64,000 bases of DNA, from positions 1 to 64,000 of the forward strand of contig NZ_PVNK01000148.1 of NCBI RefSeq assembly GCF_002994615.1, in the 5' to 3' direction. The notes beneath the pieces are model-generated. The model searched no databases and was not told where the DNA came from. It was given only the letters and a program-made list of their open reading frames with translations. How positions within the stretch are numbered: the first letter of the stretch is position 1; every line of letters begins with the position of its first letter. Below, in pieces: positions 17,037-27,224 of the stretch. The stretch is from Enhygromyxa salina (GTDB lineage: Bacteria > Myxococcota_A > Polyangia > Nannocystales > Nannocystaceae). The translations under genes were made by a program, and so were the position numbers.

Positions 17037-19208
17037 CTAGAAGGTGATCCAGGCGAGGTCGCTGAAGTCGTCGAGGCTCGAGGCCTTCAGGCCCAGCTCG
17101 GACACCGTGTAGAGCGAGTCCTCGATGACGATCGAGCGCCGCGGCTGCGCGGCCCAGTACTCATCCATGGGCGCCGGGTGCCCGATCGCCGCGAGCTCCT
17201 CGATGCCGGTGTCAGGGTCGACGCGCAGGGCCATCACCCCAGTGAAGACCTCGTCGATCTGCTCTTCCCAGCTCCACACCGTCATGGGGAAGACGGCGAG
17301 GCTCTCGGGCTGCCAATACAAGAAGGCGTGGTGATCGTACTCGGCCTCGGAGTACCCCTCGGCGAGGGTGTACTGGTGCGTGCGTACCGGGGCGGCGAGG
17401 TCGCTGACGTCGAAGATCGAGACCTGGGTGCCCAGGGTCTGTCCCCCATCGGTTGCGTCTTGGCCGATGCCGATGAGGTGGGTGTCGTCGATCGGGTGCA
17501 GGTAGGCGGAGTAACCGTTGATGTGTAGCTCGCCGAGGACCGCGGGGGCCGTGGGATCGGACAGGTCGACGGTGTACAGCGGGTCGGTCTCGCGGAAGGT
17601 GACGACGTAGGCGACCTCGCCGACGAAGCGGACCGCGTAGACGCGCTCGCCCGCTCCGAGCCCACCGACTTGGCCGGTGAGCACCAGCTCGCCGTCCTCC
17701 TCGTGGAGCACGGTGACGAAGCTCTCGCTCGGGTTCTGCTCGTCCCAGGCGAAGCCGTCGGTCGACGCGACGCGCAGCTGACCTTCGTGCTCGGACATCG
17801 CGAACTGGTTCAGCAGCAGGCCCCGAACCTCACCGGAGGCCACGTACTCGCTGCTCGTGGGATCGCTGGTGTCGAACTTGTGCACGTAGCTGGTGAACTC
17901 GGGCTCCTCGCTGGCACGAAAGCCGTTGGGGTCGCCTTCGCCACCCGCGCCCTCGCCCTGGTTGGGCACCTCTTCGACGACGGCGTCACCGCCACCCGCG
18001 AACAGCTCGCCGTACCAGGGGTGGGTCGCGACGTAGAGGTTGTCCTGGGAGGCGTAGACCGTCTCGCCAGTCGAGAACACGCCGGTGCCATCCTCGACGG
18101 CCAAGTCATTCTCGAGCGAGATCGTCAGGACCGAGACTACGCCGAGTCCCGATGCCAGCCCCGGCCGCATGGCGTCGGAGCAGTCGTAGAGCAGGCCCAT
18201 GCTGACCTCGCCGTCCACGTCGAGGACGTACTGGGGCAGCCAGTTCTCGGGGGAGGTCGAGGCGAGGACCGCCTCGTTGTGGGCCTTGGCCGCGGCCTTG
18301 GCTTCTTCTTCTTCGGTGAGCTCGCCGGCACGAAAGGGGTCGGGCTCGGGCTCGGGCTCCGGATCGCCAGTGTCGGGCTCGTCTGGGGGCGGCGGCTCGC
18401 CGGGCTCGGGCTCCGCCGTCGGGTTGCCTGGCTCGCTCTCGCCCTCGCCATCGCCATCATAGAACTCGTACCAGGACTTGAGCTCGAGGCCGACGGGCCA
18501 CGAGCGCAGGACCACGCGGACGCTGTCGTCGACCATGCGCGCGCTGATCATGTCGGCGCCCACGGTCAGGGTCCGAGTGATCTGCATGGCGCCTGGATCG
18601 GAGAGATCGACCTCGATGAGCTGGGTGAGCGGGACCCAGCTGTACTCGCCCTGCCACAGCTCGGGCATCTCGACGAGCTCGGACTCCCACTGGTCGCTGC
18701 GCAGCATCACCAGGGCCTTGTCGCCGTTGAGGAAGAGCTGGGGATCCCAGCCGGCCGGCAGATCGAGCGACCCAAGCAGCTCGGGGACCAACCCGGAGGC
18801 ATCGACGAAGTGGAGCTGGCCCTGGGCGAGGGCGAGGATTCGCTCCCCGTCGGTCTTGACCAGGTCGGGCTCGTCGACGCCCGCCTCCTGGACGTTGGTC
18901 TCGGAGTGGGCCGGGCCATTGGTGCCGGGTTCACCGTCACCGCTATCTTCACCAGCCAGGTCAGTCCCACCGAAACCACCGAGGTCGAAGATCTCGAAGC
19001 CGTACTCGCCGTTGGCGGTGTCGAGCATCTCGAGGGCGTGGGCCTGGGTGTAGGCCAGCATCGCGTTGCAGCTGTCGAAGCCGTAGAGCGCCCGGGGCTC
19101 GAGGGGCTCGGGCTCGGGCTCGGTGGTGCCGCAGCCAGTGACCGCGGCGACAGTGAGGATGACAAGGGGCGTCGCCAGGAATTTAGGGAGCAGGCCAGTA
19201 AAATTCAT
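17037..19208 (-). CDS. Beta-propeller domain lipoprotein
   Basis: 723 residues from the ATG at 19208. A signal peptide ends in the lipobox VTGC, followed by a Glu/Pro spacer (TEPEPEPLEP). The body contains repeated strands of the type found in the secreted Beta_propel family (SETNVQEAGVDEPDLVKTDG; GEVAYVVTFRETDPLYTVDL; YSAYLHPIDDTHLIGIGQ). A Pro/Glu/Asp-rich insert in the middle (EPGEPPPPDEPDTGDPEP) splits the propeller. It is probably an outer-surface lipoprotein of unknown role. It is transcribed alone, convergent with the PilT-like gene. Confidence 0.85.
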   Translation of the reverse strand: MNFTGLLPKFLATPLVILTVAAVTGCGTTEPEPEPLEPRALYGFDSCNAMLAYTQAHALEMLDTANGEYGFEIFDLGGFGGTDLAGEDSGDGEPGTNGPAHSETNVQEAGVDEPDLVKTDGERILALAQGQLHFVDASGLVPELLGSLDLPAGWDPQLFLNGDKALVMLRSDQWESELVEMPELWQGEYSWVPLTQLIEVDLSDPGAMQITRTLTVGADMISARMVDDSVRVVLRSWPVGLELKSWYEFYDGDGEGESEPGNPTAEPEPGEPPPPDEPDTGDPEPEPEPDPFRAGELTEEEEAKAAAKAHNEAVLASTSPENWLPQYVLDVDGEVSMGLLYDCSDAMRPGLASGLGVVSVLTISLENDLAVEDGTGVFSTGETVYASQDNLYVATHPWYGELFAGGGDAVVEEVPNQGEGAGGEGDPNGFRASEEPEFTSYVHKFDTSDPTSSEYVASGEVRGLLLNQFAMSEHEGQLRVASTDGFAWDEQNPSESFVTVLHEEDGELVLTGQVGGLGAGERVYAVRFVGEVAYVVTFRETDPLYTVDLSDPTAPAVLGELHINGYSAYLHPIDDTHLIGIGQDATDGGQTLGTQVSIFDVSDLAAPVRTHQYTLAEGYSEAEYDHHAFLYWQPESLAVFPMTVWSWEEQIDEVFTGVMALRVDPDTGIEELAAIGHPAPMDEYWAAQPRRSIVIEDSLYTVSELGLKASSLDDFSDLAWITF

Positions 19209-19310
19209 GCGCACAAGATGCTGCTTATCGCGCACACGGCAAACCGCAAAAGTTGCGCGGGCTGAAGTCGTGGATATGAAGGAAATGTCGCGCTCGTGAT
19301 CGCTCTGGCT

Positions 19311-19326
19311 CTAGCAGCCCGGTTGC
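19311..19326. repeat. Solitary degenerate end of the 158-bp element
   Basis: CTAG followed by CAGCCCGGTTGC matches the left end of the element (CAGCCCGGGGTGC) with one change and one missing base; no right end is found nearby. It lies upstream of the propeller gene in a 537-base gap. Confidence 0.45.
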
Positions 19327-19356
19327 GCTCGATCTTCATTCGGTCTCACCTGGGTC

Positions 19357-19660
19357 TCAGTGGCCGTGCTCGACCTGCATGCGTCCTCGGCGAGTCGGCG
19401 GTCGAACCCGCAGCCAGGCGTGCAGCTCGACGGGGCGGCCAAGGTTGTGCCACAGCAGACGCGCGACGGGGTCGGTGCCGATGCCGAGCGAGGGGAACTC
19501 GACCCAGCAGTGGCTCAGGTCGACGACGCTGCCGACGACCAGGCGCCCGGGGGGGGGCAGGCCGCAGGCGCGGGCCGACGACCACGCGACCAGGCGATCG
19601 AGCGCGAGCCGGACCCCGCTGACATGCCCCAAGCGCCGGGCTTCGCGGTCGACTGGATCG
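19357..19660 (-). pseudogene. Possible gene remnant, unrecognised
   Basis: On the minus strand a frame ending at 19357 reads like protein (VVGSVVDLSHCWVEF, then LGIGTDPVARLLWHNLGRPV and ELHAWLRVRPPTRR) but has no credible start; its 5' side runs into the weak third copy of the second repeat family (about 19676-19730). It may be the tail of a small PilZ-like protein, but this is a guess. The rest of the 19209-19745 gap holds only the solitary element end. Confidence 0.3.
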
Positions 19661-19745
19661 GCACCAGGGCGCGGTGGGATGCGTGCCAAGCACACGCCAC
19701 CATTGCGAAAATTCGCATCCCCCCGGCAGGCCTCCCAGCCCCTGT

Positions 19746-21374
19746 TCAGGGCTGTCGCAGCCGGCCCAAGATCTTCCCAGGCAGCCCCCACAACAAGCTC
19801 GCGCCCGGGTATCCGAGCGCGCGGAGGATCCCGACATACGCAAAGAACCCCGCGGGGACCACAAGCCCAAGCCCGACCACGCGCAGCGGCCACGCAAAGC
19901 CCACGCGCGCGATCCCCAGCTCGACCCCAAACCACGCCCCGAACACCGCGGCCCCGAGCGCCGCGTTGGCGAGCGCCAAGGCCCCGAGCTGGGCGAGCCC
20001 GACCCCCGGCAGCGAGCCGATCACGCGGGCGAAGCTCGTGCGCAAGACCAAGATGTTGGCGAGGGCCCCGAGCGCGGTGCCGAGGGCCAGCCCCGGCGCC
20101 CCGAGCACGCGGTAGGTCGCCGCGTTGAACACGATGTTGACGGCGACCGCGGCGAAGGAGGCGAGCAAGGGGATCCGCGGGCGGTCGACGCTGTAGAAGG
20201 CTGGCGCGAGGATCTTGACCAGCCCGTAGGGCAGCAGCCCGATCACGTAGGCGGCCAGGACCGTCGCCGTCGCCTTCGCCTCGGCGTCGGAAAACGAGAA
20301 GTACAGCACCCGGACGATCGGCTCGGCGAGCACGATCAGGCCGACCGTGCTCGCGCTCATCAACATCCACACCGCGCTGACGCCCTCGCCCGCGCTGGCC
20401 GCGAGCGCGCGGAGATCGTTGTTGGCCGCGTCTTCGCTGACCCGCGTGGTCGTGACCGTGGCCAGCGCGACCGAGAACACGCCGATCGGCAGGTAGAAGA
20501 TCCGAAAGGCGTAGCTCAGCTGGGCGATCGGTCCGTCGCCGAGCGAGGCGGCGAAGCGGGTGTTGACGAAGATGTTGATCTGCACCGCCGCGAGCCCGAC
20601 GACCGCGGGCGCCATCAGCCACAAGACCCGGCGCACGCCGGGGTGCGACGCGAGCCCGCGCAGGCGGGGGATCGGCCGGTAGCCGAGGCGCCACAGCGCG
20701 GGCAGCTGCACGCAGGCCTGGACGAGCCCGGCGCCGAGGGTGCCCGCGCTCCAGATCACGATCCCGGTCGCGTCGGCGGGGTCGAGGATCAACAGTGTGG
20801 CCCCGGTCAGGATGCTCGCAACGTTGAAGCTCGCGGGCGCCCAGGCCGGAGCCGTGAAGTGCTTCTGGGCGTTGAGCATGCCCATCCAGACCGCGCTCAC
20901 GCTGATCACGGTCAGCAGCGGCATCATCAGGCGGGTCAACAGCGTGGCCAGGCGCAGCTTCTCGGCCGCCGCGGCCGGGCTCAGCTCGCCGCCCGCGAAG
21001 TCGTTGGCGATCAAGCCCACGAGCTCCTCGGCGAACACGACGCCGAGCACGCTGAGGGTCCCGGTCGTGAGCAGGACCCCGGCGAAGATCAGGTTGCCGA
21101 GGTGGTAGGCCGCGCGCTCGCCCTCGCCCTCGCCCCGCCCCTCGCCCTTGCTGACGATCTCGGCCAAAAAAGTCGGCACGAACGCGCTCGACAGAGCCCC
21201 CTCGGCGAACAGGTCGCGCAGGAGGTTGGGGATCCGAAAGGCGACCTGGTAGGCGTCGGCGATCGCCCCGACCCCGAACAGGTGAGCGAACAGGACCTCG
21301 CGCACGAGCCCGAGCACCCGCGACGCCGCGACGGCGATCGAGAGCTTGCCAGAGCTGCGCAGGGTCTCGGCCAC
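19746..21374 (-). CDS. murJ: Lipid II flippase MurJ
   Basis: About 542 residues; a polytopic membrane protein of the MVF/MurJ family that flips lipid II for peptidoglycan synthesis. The start region has the conserved SRVLGLVREVLFAHLFG and ADAYQVAFRIPNLLRDLFAEGALSSAFVP segments, followed by about 14 hydrophobic stretches. The GTG at 21374, 5 bases after the truA stop, is preferred; a GTG at 21416 would overlap truA by 37 bases and has a good GAGG site, so it remains possible. It forms a truA-murJ operon. Confidence 0.9.
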   Translation of the reverse strand: MAETLRSSGKLSIAVAASRVLGLVREVLFAHLFGVGAIADAYQVAFRIPNLLRDLFAEGALSSAFVPTFLAEIVSKGEGRGEGEGERAAYHLGNLIFAGVLLTTGTLSVLGVVFAEELVGLIANDFAGGELSPAAAAEKLRLATLLTRLMMPLLTVISVSAVWMGMLNAQKHFTAPAWAPASFNVASILTGATLLILDPADATGIVIWSAGTLGAGLVQACVQLPALWRLGYRPIPRLRGLASHPGVRRVLWLMAPAVVGLAAVQINIFVNTRFAASLGDGPIAQLSYAFRIFYLPIGVFSVALATVTTTRVSEDAANNDLRALAASAGEGVSAVWMLMSASTVGLIVLAEPIVRVLYFSFSDAEAKATATVLAAYVIGLLPYGLVKILAPAFYSVDRPRIPLLASFAAVAVNIVFNAATYRVLGAPGLALGTALGALANILVLRTSFARVIGSLPGVGLAQLGALALANAALGAAVFGAWFGVELGIARVGFAWPLRVVGLGLVVPAGFFAYVGILRALGYPGASLLWGLPGKILGRLRQP

Positions 21375-21379
21375 GAGCG

Positions 21380-22213
21380 CTACGCCTCTCGCCTGCCGCC
21401 GAGCGCGGCCGGCCACAGGACCTCGACCAGGGTCAGGCCCTGGGCCGGGGCGGTCAGGCCTGCGCGGGCCCGATCGCCGTCACGCAGGAGCTCGGCGATG
21501 CGCTCGGCGCCAAATTGCCCGCGCCCGATCGCGACCAGCGTGCCCGCGAGGATCCGGACCATGTTCTTCAAGAAGGCGTCGCCGCGGACATCGATCTCGA
21601 TCACCGCGGGCTCGTCGGGGTCGTCGATCCGCCCGGCGTCGTGGGCGAGGGGATCGAGCTCGGCCAGCGTCCGAACCCGGAGCTCGATCGCCCGCACGCG
21701 CCGGACCGTGGTCCGGGCCTGACAGTCCGCGGACCGAAACGCCCTGAAGTCGTGCTCGCCGACGAGCGCGGGCGCGGCGTCACGCATGCGCGCGAGCTCG
21801 AGCGGCCGCGGCAGGTGCCACTCGTAGCGCTCACTCAGAGGATCGCGCAGGGATGTGATCCGGAGACGGTAGCGATAGAGCTTGCCGAGGGTGTGAAAGC
21901 GCGGGTTGAGCGGCCGGTCGTCGGGCGCCTCGGCCGCCCAGGCCGCGAGCGCGACCATGTCCCGAGGCAGCTGCGCCGCGAGCCCGAGCAAGACCCCACG
22001 CGGGGGGATCTCGAAGGGCGGATCGAAGGCGACGATCTGACCGCGGGCGTGGACCCCGGCGTCGGTCCGACTCGCGCCGCGGATCTTGATCTCCCGCTTG
22101 TAGAGCCGCGCCAGCCCGGCCTCGAGCTCGCGCTGCACGGTCCGGACGCCAACCTGGCGAGCGAAGCCGTGGAAGTCGGTGCCGTCGTAGGCGAGGCGCA
22201 AGAGCATGGCCAT
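21380..22213 (-). CDS. truA: tRNA pseudouridine(38-40) synthase TruA
   Basis: 277 residues from the ATG at 22213. The start LLRLAYDGTDFHGFARQ and the catalytic motif RGASRTDAGVHARGQ (nucleophile Asp about residue 51) are typical, as are LYRYRL and the C-terminal DAFLKNMVRILAGTLVAIGRG. It modifies U38-U40 in the tRNA anticodon arm. In-frame ATGs at 22222 and 22207 are alternatives. The start is back to back with pssA, leaving almost no room between the divergent genes. Confidence 0.93.
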   Translation of the reverse strand: MAMLLRLAYDGTDFHGFARQVGVRTVQRELEAGLARLYKREIKIRGASRTDAGVHARGQIVAFDPPFEIPPRGVLLGLAAQLPRDMVALAAWAAEAPDDRPLNPRFHTLGKLYRYRLRITSLRDPLSERYEWHLPRPLELARMRDAAPALVGEHDFRAFRSADCQARTTVRRVRAIELRVRTLAELDPLAHDAGRIDDPDEPAVIEIDVRGDAFLKNMVRILAGTLVAIGRGQFGAERIAELLRDGDRARAGLTAPAQGLTLVEVLWPAALGGRREA

Positions 22214-22259
22214 GGGGCGCATGATGCCCCAGGCTGCTAGATTCCTGAATCCGGCCGCC

Positions 22260-23201
22260 GTGGACTTCCGCAAGACCTATTTCATCCTCCCCAACCTGTT
22301 CACGCTCGCGAGCGTGTTCTGCGGGCTCTACAGCATCGTGACCACCGCTCGGCTCGGCGAGCACGGGGGCGCGAGCGACGTCGACCTGCTCTACAAGGCC
22401 TCGCTGGCGATCGTGCTCGGGCTGCTGTTCGACGGGGCCGACGGTCGCATCGCGCGGCTGACCAAGACCCAGTCCGACCTCGGCGTCCAGCTCGACAGCC
22501 TCGCCGATGTCATCACCTTCGGGGTCGCCCCGGCGATCCTCGTCTACCGCTGGGGGCTGCTCGAGCTCGGTCGCGTCGGGCTGTTCGTGGCCTTCGTGTT
22601 CACCGCCTGCGGCGCCCTGCGCCTCGCTCGCTTCAACGTGCTCGCGATGCGCGAGGCCCAGGCCAAGCCCACCCCCGAGCCCGACGAGGCGCAGGCCGAG
22701 GCCGAGCCCGGGGCCGAGCTCTCCGCGCCCGCAGGCGCCAAGCAGAAGCCGGCCCAGTTCATCGGTCTACCGATCCCGATCGCCGCCAACATGATCGTCG
22801 CGCTGGTCCTCGCCAATCACGCAATCGGCGTGACCGAGATCAGCAACCACGCCGCGATCGCGGTGTTCGTGATCGTGCTGAGCTACCTGATGATCAGCCG
22901 GGTCCGGTTTCGCTCATTCAAGGACCTCACCCTCAACAAGCGCAGCGTGGCCGTGATCGTGCTGGTGATCGCGGTCGCGGTCCTGACCTTTGTGCGCATC
23001 AATGGCCCGGCGGTGCTCATTGCAATGTTGAGCTTGTTCGTAGTCCTCGGGCTCGCCGAGGAGGTCGTGTTTTATCGTCGGAGGCGACGCGAGGAGCGGG
23101 CGGAGCGGGGCGCCAACGAGCCCGACGACAGCGAGCGCGAGGTCCTCGAGGAGCTCGGGCTCGAGGCCGACGAGCACGGGGTCGGGCGAGCGGAGTCCTA
23201 G
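22260..23201 (+). CDS. pssA: CDP-diacylglycerol-serine O-phosphatidyltransferase
   Basis: About 313 residues; membrane enzyme making phosphatidylserine. The CDP-alcohol phosphotransferase motif is exact: DGRIAR, eight residues, G, three residues, D, three residues, D (DGRIARLTKTQSDLG then VQLDSLAD). FRKTYFILPNLFTLASVFCG at the start is typical of PssA and supports the GTG at 22260; ATGs at 22206, 22212, 22221 and 22224 are in frame but would overlap truA. There is an Ala/Glu/Pro-rich insert in the middle, and the C-terminus is long and charged. The stop TAG is the last three bases of the CTAG that flanks element copy 3. Confidence 0.88.
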   Translation: MDFRKTYFILPNLFTLASVFCGLYSIVTTARLGEHGGASDVDLLYKASLAIVLGLLFDGADGRIARLTKTQSDLGVQLDSLADVITFGVAPAILVYRWGLLELGRVGLFVAFVFTACGALRLARFNVLAMREAQAKPTPEPDEAQAEAEPGAELSAPAGAKQKPAQFIGLPIPIAANMIVALVLANHAIGVTEISNHAAIAVFVIVLSYLMISRVRFRSFKDLTLNKRSVAVIVLVIAVAVLTFVRINGPAVLIAMLSLFVVLGLAEEVVFYRRRRREERAERGANEPDDSEREVLEELGLEADEHGVGRAES

Positions 23202-23359
23202 CAGCCCGGGGTGCAATGCATCGTGTCGACTCGCGCCGGAATGTTCGCCGAGGGCGCGAAGCCAAAACGCCGCTGTACCGGGCGTACTGCAAGTTTTGGC
23301 GACAAAGCCCTCGGCGAAAAGGCCAAGCGAGGCGGCGCGAGGCATTGCACCCCGGGCTG
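23202..23359. mobile_element. 158-bp palindromic CTAG-flanked element, copy 3
   Basis: Flanked by CTAG at 23198-23201 and 23360-23363; the left CTAG supplies the pssA stop codon. Perfect 18-base terminal inverted repeats. It sits between convergent genes (pssA and the LytM gene), so its long hairpin could also act as a two-way transcription barrier. No T-run follows, so it is not a textbook terminator. Confidence 0.87.
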
Positions 23360-23368
23360 CTAGCAGGC

Positions 23369-24922
23369 CTACTCGGCCGCTTTGCGCATCGCTCGGCGCC
23401 AGCTTTGGATGTCGTCCTCGAACTGCCCGAGCTGGTCCTCGGGGATCGGATCCCCGACCCGGTCGACGCGACTGCGGCGCTCGCCGAGGGCCATCGGATC
23501 GAGGCGCTCACCCGCGCGATCGATCAGCTCGAGGCGCAGGCGCGGGACGGGGGTCTTGCCGGTCTGGCCGACGAGCCCGAGGACCGCGCCCTGCTCGACC
23601 CGGTCCCCCGGGGCGCGGTCGCCGATCGTCCGCATCAAGTTGGCGTAGCGAACCCGGCGACCGTCATCGAGCTCGAGCTCGACGATCAAGCCGTCGTCGC
23701 CCTCGAGCCCGACGCCGCGGATCGTGCCGTCGGCGACGGCCACGACCGGCGCGCCGAGGGGCCGGCGATAGACCGCGCCCATGCGCCCGTCGATGAACTC
23801 GATCGCGGGCGCGAGCGAAGCCCGCGCCTCGGGGTCGATCGGGTGCCAGGCGAAGGGTGTGCGCAGCAGCGCGCGCCGCATCGGCTGGCCCCCGTGGTCG
23901 AAGAAGCCCTCGTCGGCGCCCTTGGGCTTGTAGCGGTAAAAGGCCATGCGCCCGGCCGCGCCGATGTAGCGGATCGCCAGCAGCTTGCCGTAGCGGTGGA
24001 AGTTGCGCCCGAGGTAGCGCTTCTCGACCAGGACCTGGATCTTATCGCCGGGCCGCGTGTCGGCGGTGAAGTCGACCTCGGCGGCGAGGGAGTTGGCGAT
24101 CATCCGCGCGAGCTCGGAGGTCTGCTCGGCCTCGACCACGGCCTCGAGCAAGCTGCCGTTCTTGGGCAGCTCGACGGCGATGACCGCGACGTCGACGCGC
24201 AGCGGGTGCTGAATGTTGCGGACCTCGAGCCCCGTCGGGGTCCGGCAGGCCTGGATCAGGTGGCCCTCCGAGACCTCGATCTCGAGCGCCTGGAGCCCGC
24301 CCTCGCGGTCGCCGGCGATCCGCACGGGCGCGCCGCTGCCGGTCAGCATGCCGAGATCCATGGTGCCGCGGATCTCGGCCTCGAGCTCGTCGATCGGCTC
24401 GGCCGCGAGCCCGAGCTCGAGCAGCGCGAGGCGCAGCGTCCGGCCCTGGTCGAGCTTGGTCTCGAGCCGGAGGCGGTCGTCGAGGTTGGCGAAGACCTGG
24501 ACCGGATCGCCGCCGCAGGCGGCCTCGAGCGGCGCGGCGAAGCCCTGCCCGTCGACGCCACCGCCGATCACCGCGGCCTTGGCATCAAAGGAGTCGAGCC
24601 CGCCCTCGTCGCGCCACACGAAGATCCACGCGTTGATGAAGGCGAGGACCAGGAGCAGCAAGATCGTGCGGTTGCGAGCCTTGAATTCCTTGGGATCCCG
24701 AGCCTTGCCGCGCCCGCGCCCGCGCCCGCCAGCCTCGCGCTTGCCAGGCTCGACCCGACGGTTGCCCTTCGACTTCGAGCGCCGCGTCTTGGCCGACTTG
24801 GCCGCGGGTTTGCGCTTGGCCTTGGCCCGCGACCGAGCCCGCCCCTGGCCCGAGCGGCCCGCGCTGCGCTTGTGCGCACCGGATCGGGAGGCGGGTCGCC
24901 GAGTTTGACGCTGCTTGGACAC
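23369..24922 (-). CDS. Degenerate M23/LytM-domain membrane protein
   Basis: 517 residues from the GTG at 24922. The first 90 residues are Lys/Arg-rich (SAGRSGQGRARSRAKAKRK), followed by one membrane segment (ILLLLVLAFINAWIFVW). The central part resembles the domain before LytM in M23 proteins (AFYRYKPKGADEGFFDHGGQ, then MRRALLRTPF). The LytM domain is recognisable (PLGAPVVAVADGTIRGVG, GDRVEQGAVLGLVGQTG), but the zinc ligands are gone: the first His/Asp site reads EFIDGRMG, YxHL is YANL and the HxH motif is RLRLEL. It is therefore probably a non-catalytic regulator or scaffold of cell-wall enzymes, like EnvC/NlpD-type LytM proteins. Confidence 0.8.
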   Translation of the reverse strand: MSKQRQTRRPASRSGAHKRSAGRSGQGRARSRAKAKRKPAAKSAKTRRSKSKGNRRVEPGKREAGGRGRGRGKARDPKEFKARNRTILLLLVLAFINAWIFVWRDEGGLDSFDAKAAVIGGGVDGQGFAAPLEAACGGDPVQVFANLDDRLRLETKLDQGRTLRLALLELGLAAEPIDELEAEIRGTMDLGMLTGSGAPVRIAGDREGGLQALEIEVSEGHLIQACRTPTGLEVRNIQHPLRVDVAVIAVELPKNGSLLEAVVEAEQTSELARMIANSLAAEVDFTADTRPGDKIQVLVEKRYLGRNFHRYGKLLAIRYIGAAGRMAFYRYKPKGADEGFFDHGGQPMRRALLRTPFAWHPIDPEARASLAPAIEFIDGRMGAVYRRPLGAPVVAVADGTIRGVGLEGDDGLIVELELDDGRRVRYANLMRTIGDRAPGDRVEQGAVLGLVGQTGKTPVPRLRLELIDRAGERLDPMALGERRSRVDRVGDPIPEDQLGQFEDDIQSWRRAMRKAAE

Positions 24923-25238
24923 CGTCTTCGGCGCTAGCACGGCGGCGCTGCGGACCGAAAGATTTCGCCTTTGGGGGCCTGCACGGCCGCTCAGGTTGCG
25001 AGGCCACGACCCCGTCCCGTGGTTCGCGCCCGGACACTTCGCCGCCCCCTCGACCGCGACGTCCTCCTCGGGCACGCCGACGAGGTCGCGCTCGGTCAAC
25101 CCCGCCCCCGTCGAGTACGACCGGGCAGAGGATGAAGTGGTCACGCTTTCGCTCGCGAGCGTGAGGTCCGTTAGCCGGGTCACATCAGCGCAAGCGCCCA
25201 ACGCCACTCGCGCCGCCTGGCTGATACCATCTCGCGTA
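24923..25238. promoter_or_regulatory. Divergent intergenic region with a palindrome
   Basis: A 316-base gap between the LytM gene (minus) and the histidine kinase gene (plus), expected to hold both promoters. A perfect 12-base palindrome CGCTCGCGAGCG lies at 25150-25161 inside a wider CACGCT/AGCGTG inverted repeat. No other feature is recognised. Confidence 0.35.

Positions 25239-27213
<1,975 letters not shown>

Positions 27214-27224
<11 letters not shown>

Noticed and set aside
19674..21722. Plus-strand frame of about 680 codons
   Set aside because: Lies opposite murJ and truA, low-complexity Arg/Gly/Asp composition, no family features.
22215..22241. Degenerate right end of the 158-bp element at the truA/pssA junction
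   Set aside because: The stretch ends in CAGGCTG-CTAG, but several mismatches and its overlap with gene starts make chance likeness too likely to annotate.
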